This document shows positions 1 through 5,464 of a DNA stretch of 9,843 bases, in pieces. The notes under the pieces are model-generated. The model searched no databases, was not told the origin of the DNA, and worked only from the letters and a program-made list of their open reading frames with translations. A program made the position numbers and the translations under genes. The number at the start of each line of letters is the position of its first letter. Within the stretch, counting starts at the first letter, position 1. Source of the stretch: Burkholderiaceae bacterium (lineage in GTDB: Bacteria; Pseudomonadota; Gammaproteobacteria; Burkholderiales; Burkholderiaceae_D). The DNA lies in NCBI GenBank assembly GCA_014379395.1, contig JACMLV010000603.1, positions 1 through 9,843 of the forward strand. The letters are read 5' to 3'.

Positions 1-1078
1 CGTGGCGCGCATCGGCGGCGACACCTTCGCCGTCGCCGTCGGCGCCCTGCAGCACGGCGCCGACGCCGCCGCGCTGCTCGAACAACACATCCTGCAGCCG
101 CTGAGCCAGCCGTTCATGGTCGGACAGCAGGAGGTGCGGCTGTCGGTGCGGGCCGGCATCGCCCTGTATCCGGCCGACGGGCGCGACGCCGAAACCCTGT
201 TCAAGCACGCCGAGGTGGCCCTGAAAAAGGCCAAGTCCGGCGGCGGGCGCTATTTGTTCTACGCGCCGAAAATGAATGTGGCGATGGCGGCCCGGATGGC
301 GATGGAGAGCTCGCTGCGCATCGCGCTCGAGGCGCACGAATTCGAGATGCACTACCAGCCGCGGGTCGACCTGCCGAGCGGCCGGATCGTCAGCGCCGAA
401 GCGCTGATCCGCTGGAACCACCCGCAGCGCGGCCTGATCGCGCCGGACGAATTCATCTCGCTGGCCGAGGAGACCGGCCTGATCTCGCCGATCGGCGACT
501 GGGTGATCGACGCCGTGTGCGCCCAGCAGGCGCTGTGGCGCGCCGACCAGGTGCGCATCGTGCCGGTGGCGATCAACCTGTCCGCCGTCCAGCTCAAAAA
601 AGGCAAAATGCAGCAAACCATACGCGACGCCATGACGCGCCACGGCCTCGCGCCCCACCACATCGAATTCGAACTGACCGAATCGGTCGTCATGGACGAG
701 CCGGAGCAGGCGATCTGCCACCTGCAAGAGTTGAAAAATATGGGCGTGCAACTGTCGCTCGACGATTTCGGCACCGGCTATTCGTCGCTGGCGTACCTGA
801 AGCGGTTTCCCTTCGACTTCGTCAAGATCGACCGCGCCTTCATCACCGACATCACCGACAATCCCGAAGACGCGGCCATCGCCACGGCCATCATCGCGAT
901 GGCGCACAGCCTGGGCCTGCGGGTGGTGGCCGAAGGGGTCGAAATGGAGGGCCAGTTGCGCTTCCTGCGCAAGCACAGCTGCGACGAACTGCAGGGATTT
1001 TATTTCAGCCGACCGGTCCCGGCGGACGACTTCGAAACCATGCTACGCGAGTGCAAGCAAATGGCGACCGCGCCATAA
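1..1078 (+). CDS. GGDEF-EAL protein, cyclic-di-GMP phosphodiesterase (5' partial)
   Basis: The reading frame enters from the left edge; the GTG at 2-4 is an internal Val codon, not a start. The first ~90 visible residues are the end of a GGDEF domain. Its signature reads RIGGDTF, so the second acidic residue of GG[D/E]EF is Thr, and the usual later MYRAK-type motif reads ALKKAK, so cyclase activity is unlikely. Residues ~103-345 are a full EAL domain: E133-A-L, N192 (INLS), ELTE at 224-227, D254-D255 in DDFGTGYSS, K275 (KIDR), E311 (AEGVE) and Q331 (QGFYFSRP). All usual metal- and substrate-binding positions are present, so c-di-GMP hydrolysis to pGpG is expected. In this family a degenerate GGDEF domain often acts as a GTP-sensing module; that is inference here. 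Upstream sensor domains lie outside the window. The gene ends at TAA 1076-1078. Confidence 0.93.
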   Translation, partial: VARIGGDTFAVAVGALQHGADAAALLEQHILQPLSQPFMVGQQEVRLSVRAGIALYPADGRDAETLFKHAEVALKKAKSGGGRYLFYAPKMNVAMAARMAMESSLRIALEAHEFEMHYQPRVDLPSGRIVSAEALIRWNHPQRGLIAPDEFISLAEETGLISPIGDWVIDAVCAQQALWRADQVRIVPVAINLSAVQLKKGKMQQTIRDAMTRHGLAPHHIEFELTESVVMDEPEQAICHLQELKNMGVQLSLDDFGTGYSSLAYLKRFPFDFVKIDRAFITDITDNPEDAAIATAIIAMAHSLGLRVVAEGVEMEGQLRFLRKHSCDELQGFYFSRPVPADDFETMLRECKQMATAP

Positions 1079-1094
1079 AGCGGCATCCTGGACC

Positions 1095-1114
1095 GTCCGA
1101 CGCCGCGCTCGGAC
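1095..1114 (+). terminator. weak hairpin after the GGDEF-EAL gene
   Basis: GTCCGA (1095-1100) pairs with TCGGAC (1109-1114) around an 8-nt GC-rich loop, 17 nt after the stop codon. No T-run follows, so it is at best a weak or Rho-assisted 3' end. The heptamer GGACCGT also occurs twice (1090-1096 and 1111-1117). Confidence 0.25.
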
Positions 1115-1140
1115 CGTGCCTTGAGGTTCGCCATCCCAAT

Positions 1141-1335
1141 CGATACAGTAGTCATGGATTGCTTCGACTGCCAGCGCAGCATGGCGGCCCGCGCCTTGGG
1201 GTTCAACGCGTCGATTTCGTCCAGGAGCAGGGTGCCGCCGTTGGCCTCGCTGACCAGGCCGGGCGCGGCGATTCGGCGTCGATGAAGGCGCCGCGCTCGT
1301 GGCGGTGAGGATGATAGCGCGCCAAGTCTTTCATA
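1141..1335 (-). pseudogene. Relic of a sigma-54-dependent AAA+ activator (NtrC family)
   Basis: Reading the minus strand from 1301, codons give HERGAFIDAESPRP, the loop-1 region that is normally GHExGAFTGA. After a shift of one base near 1260 the next frame gives GLVSEANGGT, then LLLDEID (Walker B, 1230-1210), then ALNPKARAAMLR. This is the order found in the central domain of sigma-54 activators. The fragment lacks the upstream Walker A/P-loop, the sensor and arginine-finger parts downstream, and any DNA-binding helix-turn-helix. Similarity ends around 1160. GAFTGA, which contacts sigma-54, has become GAFIDA. An ATG at 1335 with an AGGGG stretch upstream opens the first frame, but that frame leaves the family at the frameshift. 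The fragment fills most of the 357-bp gap between the EAL gene and the CzcE-like gene. I call it a dead remnant with good confidence for the family; its exact ends are uncertain. Confidence 0.75.
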
Positions 1336-1349
1336 ATTTTCCCCTTAAA

Positions 1350-1384
1350 GACGCCGCGATGAACTTCGCGCGGCGGGCGGCGTC
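1350..1384. repeat. GC-rich inverted repeat upstream of the CzcE-like gene
   Basis: Perfect 8-bp arms GACGCCGC (1350-1357) and GCGGCGTC (1377-1384) enclose a 19-nt spacer that can form a competing inner stem (CCGCG with CGCGG). No T-run follows on the plus strand. On the minus strand a short TTT follows. It lies ~50 bp upstream of the CzcE-like start codon. Its role is unknown. Confidence 0.4.
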
Positions 1385-1435
1385 AATGATGGTAGGGGTT
1401 CGAGGACAGGTATACCCGCCCAATGGAGGATTCAT

Positions 1436-1765
1436 ATGAAAATCAATACCGCCCAACTGGTCCTGATTGCCGGCCTGAGCGTCGCAGGCGCGACGATGAG
1501 TTATGCGCAAGCTACTGAAAGCGAGCTGGCCCGATACGGCTACGCGACATCCGGCAAACCTGAGCGGGTCGTCAATCTGGACAACCGGGCGAAATACCTG
1601 AACGTCACCCAACTCGAAACGGTCCAGCTCAATTTCGGCGGCAAGAGCGTGACGTGGACGTTCGATACGCTCGGCACCGGCTCCTTCCCCTTGTCGAATG
1701 TCATTCCGGGCGCCGAGGGAATCACCGTCTACGTCGCCAAAAATCCCTTGTATCGGGGCCGCTGA
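1436..1765 (+). CDS. CzcE-like secreted (periplasmic) small protein
   Basis: A 109-residue protein. The ATG at 1436 has a clear ribosome site (TGGAGGA, 1424-1430). Residues 1-26 look like a Sec signal peptide: KIN at the start, a hydrophobic core (LVLIAGLSVAGA) and an AQA cleavage site, giving a mature protein of ~83 residues. The mature part follows the CzcE family pattern: RYG near residue 33, NVTQLETV (56-63), then VTWTFDTL (72-79), and a final ITVYVAKNPLY. CzcE of Cupriavidus metallidurans is a periplasmic copper-binding protein of the czc metal-resistance region, but this type of protein is also common outside metal clusters. The mature protein here contains no His, Cys or Met, so copper binding in the CzcE manner is doubtful. 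No metal efflux genes adjoin it. A self-complementary GGTATACC lies at 1409-1416 upstream. Family call is moderately sure; function is unknown. Confidence 0.75.
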   Translation: MKINTAQLVLIAGLSVAGATMSYAQATESELARYGYATSGKPERVVNLDNRAKYLNVTQLETVQLNFGGKSVTWTFDTLGTGSFPLSNVIPGAEGITVYVAKNPLYRGR

Positions 1766-1806
1766 GTTCACGACCCGGCCGCACCGCCGCGGATGGTCGA
1801 ATTATT

Positions 1807-1838
1807 GGCGCACGGGATCGGGCGCGCTTCCGTGCGCC
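1807..1838. repeat. Inverted repeat between the CzcE-like gene and tetR
   Basis: GGCGCACGG (1807-1815) and CCGTGCGCC (1830-1838) are perfect 9-bp arms. The stem can extend by a G-T and an A-T pair, leaving a ~10-nt loop. It starts 42 bp after the stop of the CzcE-like gene. No T-run follows in the plus direction, so it is either a weak 3'-end hairpin or something else. The rest of 1766-1963 shows no gene I can recognise. Confidence 0.4.
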
Positions 1839-1963
1839 CCTGGAGCTTAATGCGCTGCTTGCGGACGGTGTGCATCGGCGTATCGACCAGCACGGCGCGC
1901 AAGACGAACTGGAGCGCACGTGGAATTCGATCACGGCTGCACCAAAAGCAAAACAGGTATATG

Positions 1964-2572
1964 ATGGTCGTCATGCAAAAGAAAACCAACAAAAGCGGCG
2001 CCCCCCTCAGCCGCAAGGAAGCCACGCATGAGCGCATCGTCGAGGTGGCCGCGCGCGCCATCCGGCGCAGCGGCTACGGCGGCACCGGCGTGGCCGACAT
2101 CATGAAGGAGGCCGGCCTGACCCACGGCGGCTTCTACGCCCACTTCGAGTCGCGCGACGATTTGCTGGCCGAGGCCGGGGACCGCGCCGGCGCCGAATCG
2201 GTCGCGTTGGCCGCGCGCGTGGCGGCCAACGCGCCGCCCGGACTGGCGCTACAGGCAATGATGAAGGCATATTTGTCGCAGGAGCACATCGGCGCCATCG
2301 AGACGGGCTGCCCGGTCGCGGCCTTGGGTTCGGAAATGCCGCGCCAGGCGCCGGAAGTGCGGCGCGCGGCGACCATCCACATCAAGGAAATGATCGATCT
2401 GTTCGCCCGCCAGTTGCCCGATTGGGGGCAGCCGCAGGCGCACGAGGAGGCGATGGCCCTGGTCTGCGCCCTGGTCGGCACGGCGATGGTGGCGCGCGCC
2501 GTCGATGACCCCAAGCTGTCCGAAGCGCTGTGCGCAGCGGCGCTGAAGCAATTTACTCCGCATGGCGCTTGA
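1964..2572 (+). CDS. TetR/AcrR-family transcriptional regulator
   Basis: With a start at ATG 1964 the protein has 202 residues, typical for TetR regulators. ATG 1961 and 1973 are alternatives; only a weak AGG at 1955-1957 guides the choice, and the frame stays open farther upstream (ATG 1793) without family-like sequence. The N-terminal DNA-binding domain spans ~20-66: THERIVEVAARAIRRSGYGG, then the helix-turn-helix with VADIMKEAGLTHGGFYAHF. The C-terminal ligand domain contains the GCPVAALGSE segment (115-124) seen in many TetR proteins of this subgroup; Cys116 sits there, with Cys168 and Cys190 also present. It is encoded just upstream of an SDR and an MDR oxidoreductase in the same direction and probably represses them (see the palindrome at 2606-2625). 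The ligand is unknown. The C-terminal type resembles the LmrA/YxaF-like group, which is less certain. Confidence 0.92.
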   Translation: MVVMQKKTNKSGAPLSRKEATHERIVEVAARAIRRSGYGGTGVADIMKEAGLTHGGFYAHFESRDDLLAEAGDRAGAESVALAARVAANAPPGLALQAMMKAYLSQEHIGAIETGCPVAALGSEMPRQAPEVRRAATIHIKEMIDLFARQLPDWGQPQAHEEAMALVCALVGTAMVARAVDDPKLSEALCAAALKQFTPHGA

Positions 2573-2573
2573 G

Positions 2574-2598
2574 GTCGGCGCGACGCCGGCTTTTTTTT
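2574..2598 (+). terminator. Rho-independent terminator after tetR
   Basis: GTCGGCG (2574-2580) pairs with CGCCGGC (2584-2590) through seven pairs including one G-T, with a 3-nt loop CGA, followed directly by eight T (2591-2598). It begins one base after the tetR stop codon (TGA 2570-2572). It separates tetR from the SDR transcript. Confidence 0.82.
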
Positions 2599-2603
2599 AA
2601 TTA

Positions 2604-2632
2604 TTAATATGATGATCGTAATATTTTATTCT
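2604..2632 (+). promoter_or_regulatory. Candidate sigma-70 promoter of the SDR gene
   Basis: TTAATA (2604-2609) as -35 and TATTCT (2627-2632) as -10 are each 4/6 matches to consensus with an ideal 17-bp spacing, in a strikingly AT-rich island between the tetR terminator and the SDR. The predicted start near 2639 gives a ~36-nt leader. The match is by eye only. Confidence 0.45.
2606..2625. promoter_or_regulatory. Candidate TetR operator palindrome
   Basis: The left half AATATGATGA and the reverse complement of the right half, AATATTACGA, agree at 8 of 10 positions, so 16 of 20 bases are symmetric. It fills the spacer between the proposed -35 and -10 of the SDR promoter, where binding would block RNA polymerase. 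Size and position fit a TetR-dimer site. Assignment to the adjacent TetR protein is inference. Confidence 0.5.
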
Positions 2633-2674
2633 GACAGCCGCTAAAACGTATCCGCCCAATTGAAAGGAAACACC

Positions 2675-3481
2675 ATGAAGAGCAAGATCGCGCTGGTCAC
2701 CGGCGCCTCGTCCGGCATCGGCGAAGCCACGGCAAATCGTCTGACAACAGCCGGCTTTAAAGTTTACGGCACCAGCCGCCGCGGCGCGCCGGCCGGCCGG
2801 CGCGCCTACGAGATGTTGCCGCTGGACGTAACCAGTGACGCTTCCGTCCAGGCGGTTGTCGAGACCGTGATGGGGTTGGAAGGGCGCATCGACGTGCTGG
2901 TGAATAACGCGGGCTTCGGGGTCGCCCCGGCTGGCGCAGAAGAAAGTTCCGTCGAACAAGCACAGACCATCTTCGACACCAACTTCTTCGGCGTGCTAAG
3001 GATGACGCGGGCGGTGCTGCCCCACATGCGGGCCCAAAGCAGCGGCCGCGTCATCAACATCGGCTCGGTGCTCGGCTTTCTGCCGATGCCATATGGGGCG
3101 CTGTATGCCGCCACCAAACATGCCATTGAAGGCTATTCGGAATCATTGGACCACGAGTTGCGCAACTGGGGCATCCGGTCGGTGGTCATCGAGCCGGCCT
3201 ACACCAAAACACCGTTTGACGCCAATCTGCTGGAACCGGACGCCACGCTCGACGCATACCGCGAGGCGCGCGCCGCCATGAGCGCTCACATCCAGAAAGT
3301 GATGGCGGGCGCCGAAGGGCCCGATGTGGTCGCCGGGACGGTGCTGAAAGCGGCACAGGCGCAGCGGCCGAAACTGCGCTATACCGCCGGTGGACTGGCA
3401 GCCCGCCTGCGTTTGCTGCGCACCTTCGCGCCGGCGGGCGTGATGGACGCCGGCATGCGCAAGGATCTGCGGCTGGCATAG
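2675..3481 (+). CDS. Short-chain dehydrogenase/reductase (classical SDR)
   Basis: A 268-residue protein from ATG 2675, with the ribosome site AAAGGA at 2663-2668. It has a full classical SDR set: TGASSGIG (9-16) for the cofactor, a β2 end with SRR (34-36) that favours NADP(H), DVT (51-53), NNAG (77-80), N103, catalytic S131, and Y144-x3-K148 (YAATK). After the active site comes VIEPAYTKTPF, the usual PG-type motif region. Overall it resembles the 17β-hydroxysteroid dehydrogenase-like group of SDRs; the natural substrate cannot be told from sequence. It acts in the cytosol and most likely reduces a carbonyl or oxidises an alcohol. It follows tetR behind a terminator and has its own promoter, so it is the probable main target of that regulator. 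Codons 36-44 lie inside a perfect 24-bp DNA palindrome (2783-2806). Confidence 0.93.
   Translation: MKSKIALVTGASSGIGEATANRLTTAGFKVYGTSRRGAPAGRRAYEMLPLDVTSDASVQAVVETVMGLEGRIDVLVNNAGFGVAPAGAEESSVEQAQTIFDTNFFGVLRMTRAVLPHMRAQSSGRVINIGSVLGFLPMPYGALYAATKHAIEGYSESLDHELRNWGIRSVVIEPAYTKTPFDANLLEPDATLDAYREARAAMSAHIQKVMAGAEGPDVVAGTVLKAAQAQRPKLRYTAGGLAARLRLLRTFAPAGVMDAGMRKDLRLA
2783..2806. repeat. Perfect 24-bp GC palindrome inside the SDR gene
   Basis: GGCGCGCC, GGCCGGCC, GGCGCGCC in direct succession: the whole 24 bp is its own reverse complement, made only of G and C. It encodes part of the loop after β2 of the SDR (around RRGAPAGRR). It could form a cruciform or a tight mRNA hairpin. Confidence 0.85.
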
Positions 3482-3571
3482 CCCAAGTCGGAAGGGCGGT
3501 AGGGCCTGGGATAAAGGCAGTCGATTGCATTGCCGGCCGAAACAGACGAAACATAAAATGGAAGGTAGTTA

Positions 3572-4579
3572 ATGAAAGCACTTATTTTGAAGCGCTATGG
3601 TGGAGCCGATGCGGTCGTATTCGCCGACATTCCCAGGCCCACGGTCAAGCCGGATGAAATTCTTGTCCAGGTTTACGCCGCCGGCCTGAATCCGATCGAC
3701 AACATGATTCCGAAAGGATCCTTTAAGCCGATTCTCAAGTTTCAGTTGCCGGCCACGCTCGGGAGCGACCTGTCCGGTGTGGTGGCGGAGGTTGGGAGTC
3801 GAGTGACGCGTTTTAAGGTGGGCGACGCCGTCTTCGCCAGCGTCTTTGATCTGGGCGTCGGCAGCCTGGCTGAATTTGCCGCCGTGCCCGAGCATGCCGC
3901 AGCGCTGAAACCGGTCAATCTGGACTTTGTGCAAGCCGCCTCGATCCCGATGGTCGGACTGACGTCATGGCAAGCGCTGCATGAACGCGCGCAGCTAAAG
4001 CCTGGACAGAAGGTGTTTATACCGGCCGGTGCGGGAGGCGTCGGCACGTTCGCGATCCAGCTGGCAAAACACCTCGGCGCAAAGGTCGCAACCACGACGA
4101 GCACGTCTAATGTCGATCTGGTGCGCAGCCTCGGCGCCGATGAGGTAGTGGATTACAAGAGGCAGAAATTCGAAGAGGAATTGCGCGGCTATGATGTCGT
4201 GTTGGGCACCATCAGGGGAGACGCGCTGGAGAAGTCGCTGCGGATCGTGAAGCCCGCAAGCAGCGTCATCTCGCTCATCGGCCCGCCGGATGCCGCCTTC
4301 GCGCGCACGCGGGGAATGAATTTTCTCATGACGTTCGTGTTCGGCTTGTTGAGCCGGAAGATCCTGCGCCTCGCGAAAAAACACGAGGCCAGCTACGCGT
4401 TCCTGTTCGTGCGGGCGGATGGTCATCAACTGGCCAAGATCGGCGAGCTTCTCGACGCGTCTCACATCCGTCCCGTAATCGATCAGGTTTTTCCGTTCGC
4501 TCTGGCGAAGGAAGCGCTCGCGTATCTCGAAATGGGCCGCGCCAAGGGAAAAGTCGTGGTGCGGATGACGAAGATCTGA
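3572..4579 (+). CDS. NADP-dependent zinc-less MDR oxidoreductase (quinone oxidoreductase-like)
   Basis: A 335-residue protein from ATG 3572, with GGAAGG at 3560-3565 as ribosome site. The N-terminal GroES-like domain (~1-125) includes AAGLNPIDNMI, then LGSDLSGVVAEVG (63-75) and FKVGDAVFA. The Rossmann domain starts near 140 with QLKPGQKVFIPAGAGGVG; the AGAGGVG loop (152-158) precedes AIQLAKHLGAKV. The GADEVVDY segment (188-195) is typical of the family. No cysteine is present at zinc-ligand positions, so it belongs with the zinc-independent quinone/alkenal reductases. The likely reaction is NAD(P)H-dependent reduction of a quinone or an α,β-unsaturated carbonyl. It lies 90 bp after the SDR on the same strand with no terminator visible between, so co-transcription is plausible; a TTGCAT at 3525-3530 is the only hint of a separate promoter and has poor spacing. 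The exact substrate is unknown. Confidence 0.92.
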   Translation: MKALILKRYGGADAVVFADIPRPTVKPDEILVQVYAAGLNPIDNMIPKGSFKPILKFQLPATLGSDLSGVVAEVGSRVTRFKVGDAVFASVFDLGVGSLAEFAAVPEHAAALKPVNLDFVQAASIPMVGLTSWQALHERAQLKPGQKVFIPAGAGGVGTFAIQLAKHLGAKVATTTSTSNVDLVRSLGADEVVDYKRQKFEEELRGYDVVLGTIRGDALEKSLRIVKPASSVISLIGPPDAAFARTRGMNFLMTFVFGLLSRKILRLAKKHEASYAFLFVRADGHQLAKIGELLDASHIRPVIDQVFPFALAKEALAYLEMGRAKGKVVVRMTKI

Positions 4580-4592
4580 AGCGCGCCAGAAA

Positions 4593-4620
4593 GGCGAACC
4601 CATAGTTGAATGGGTCCGCC
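4593..4620. terminator. Hairpin terminator between the convergent MDR gene and hsp20
   Basis: GGCGAACCCAT (4593-4603) and ATGGGTCCGCC (4610-4620) form an 11-bp stem with one mismatch and a 6-nt loop, starting 13 bp after the MDR stop. In the plus direction ATTGATTTT follows. In the minus direction TTTCT follows, so it may serve both converging genes. Confidence 0.62.
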
Positions 4621-4630
4621 ATTGATTTTA

Positions 4631-4646
4631 CATAATATAAATTATG
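4631..4646. repeat. AT-rich palindrome CATAAT-N4-ATTATG
   Basis: Perfect 6-bp arms CATAAT (4631-4636) and ATTATG (4641-4646) around ATAA. It lies between two converging genes, where an operator is not expected. Function is unknown. Confidence 0.5.
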
Positions 4647-4717
4647 CGAAGTGCTTGATTATTCGAAACAACTGCCATGGGCGCGTGGCGCCGTCCAATC
4701 CGGTTTGCCTTGCCCAA

Positions 4718-5176
4718 TCACTGAATCGACAATTGCGTGCCGCCGCCGCCAGCCTTTTTCGGCAAGATCAATTCCAAAATGCCGTCATGATACTTGGCTT
4801 CGGCCGCCGCGTCATCGACTTCCAGCGGCAGCGTGAAGCTGCGGTGCTGCTGGCCGAAAAAGCGCTCGCTGCGCACCAGCCGGCCGGCGTCCTCGGCCCG
4901 TTTTTCTTCCTTCACCTCGGCGTTGATGGAAACCCGGTTGCCTTCGACCGACACCTTGATGTCCTCTTTGCTCACGCCCGGTATTTCCGCCACCACCGTG
5001 TACGCCTGGTCGGTTTCGGAAATGTCGACCCGCATGCGCTGCGTCGCTTCGCGCCCGCGCAAGCCGGCCGCTGTCGGTATGGTCAGGAAGTCGCGGAAAA
5101 TTTCGTCGATGTCGGTGAACGGGTCAAAGCGCGTCAGCGCGCCGAACGGATCGCGCGCAATGAGATTGTTGGCCAT
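4718..5176 (-). CDS. Small heat-shock protein, Hsp20/α-crystallin family
   Basis: A 152-residue protein. The start ATG (5176-5174) has GGAGG at 5189-5185, eight bases upstream; the same frame stays open far upstream, antisense to phaC, but nothing there resembles the family. Residues 1-45 are a variable N-terminal arm (DPFGALTRFDPFTDIDEIFRDF). The α-crystallin domain runs ~46-140: MRVDISETDQAYTVVAEIPG, then KEDIKVSVEGNRVSINAEV, RSERFFGQQHRSFTLP, and the signature A-x4-G-I-L (AKYHDGIL, 127-134). A short Gly-rich linker leads to the terminal LSI, the I/L-x-I motif that docks subunits. These proteins are ATP-independent holdases that bind unfolding proteins; some coat PHA granules. It is divergent from phaC across a 288-bp spacer with an FNR-type box. 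No sigma-32 promoter was seen. Confidence 0.95.
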   Translation of the reverse strand: MANNLIARDPFGALTRFDPFTDIDEIFRDFLTIPTAAGLRGREATQRMRVDISETDQAYTVVAEIPGVSKEDIKVSVEGNRVSINAEVKEEKRAEDAGRLVRSERFFGQQHRSFTLPLEVDDAAAEAKYHDGILELILPKKAGGGGTQLSIQ

Positions 5177-5269
5177 GATGTGTACCTCCGTATTAAGTAG
5201 CTTGAATGCGCGCCGCAGTGCTTCGCCGGCGCGGTCAACGGTGTATCGGATGTCGCACCGCCTTTCGAT

Positions 5270-5275
5270 ATCGTA
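5270..5275 (-). promoter_or_regulatory. Candidate -10 element for hsp20
   Basis: On the minus strand TACGAT (5275-5270) is a 4/6 match to TATAAT. It sits 21 bp after the end of the FNR-type box, against ~22 bp in class II FNR promoters. A start near 5262-5263 would place the box centre at about -41 and give a ~86-nt leader. Confidence 0.42.
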
Positions 5276-5293
5276 GGATTCCACTCCCGCCGG

Positions 5294-5313
5294 GGTTTGA
5301 TTTTCATCAAACC
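5294..5313. promoter_or_regulatory. FNR/Anr-type binding site (CRP/FNR family)
   Basis: GGTTTGAT-TTTC-ATCAAACC is a perfect inverted repeat with 8-bp arms. Its core TTGAT-N4-ATCAA (5297-5310) matches the FNR/Anr/FixK consensus at all ten fixed positions. The arms can extend to GCC/GGC with a two-base bulge. The box centre is ~128 bp upstream of the hsp20 ATG and ~161 bp upstream of the phaC ATG. A lone TTGAT half-site also occurs at 5353-5357. Confidence 0.72.
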
Positions 5314-5464
5314 GGCCCGCCTGTGCGGCGCCGGGCACGGGTGTATGGTCGTTTGATCGGCGGCGTGCTCGCGGCCCTGCGCCGCACTGATCACTTCGGC
5401 TCTTTCGGGTGTTTTTCGGATGCCGGAATTCGGGTTTTTCCTTGCCGTTACGGAGAGATATGAG

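Noticed and set aside
517..1308. 263-residue plus-strand frame overlapping the EAL domain
   Set aside because: It is the alternative frame of a well-supported EAL gene, very rich in Arg, Gly and His, with no recognisable motif.
1331..1771. Minus-strand frame covering the CzcE-like gene
   Set aside because: The plus-strand gene has a signal peptide, a ribosome site and family pattern; the antisense frame has none.
1793..1963. N-terminal extension of the TetR protein from ATG 1793
   Set aside because: The added 57 residues are not TetR-like, and the hairpin at 1807-1838 lies within them; a start at 1961-1973 gives normal family length.
3525..3557. TTGCAT / CATAAA as a promoter of the MDR gene
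   Set aside because: The spacing is about 21 bp, too long for sigma-70, and both elements are weak.
4622..4633. TTGAT motif resembling a second FNR box
   Set aside because: The second half is CATAA rather than ATCAA, and it lies between converging genes.
5333..5348. Possible sigma-54 promoter (GGGCACGG...) upstream of phaC
   Set aside because: The GG-N10-GC spacing required for the -24/-12 elements is not met.
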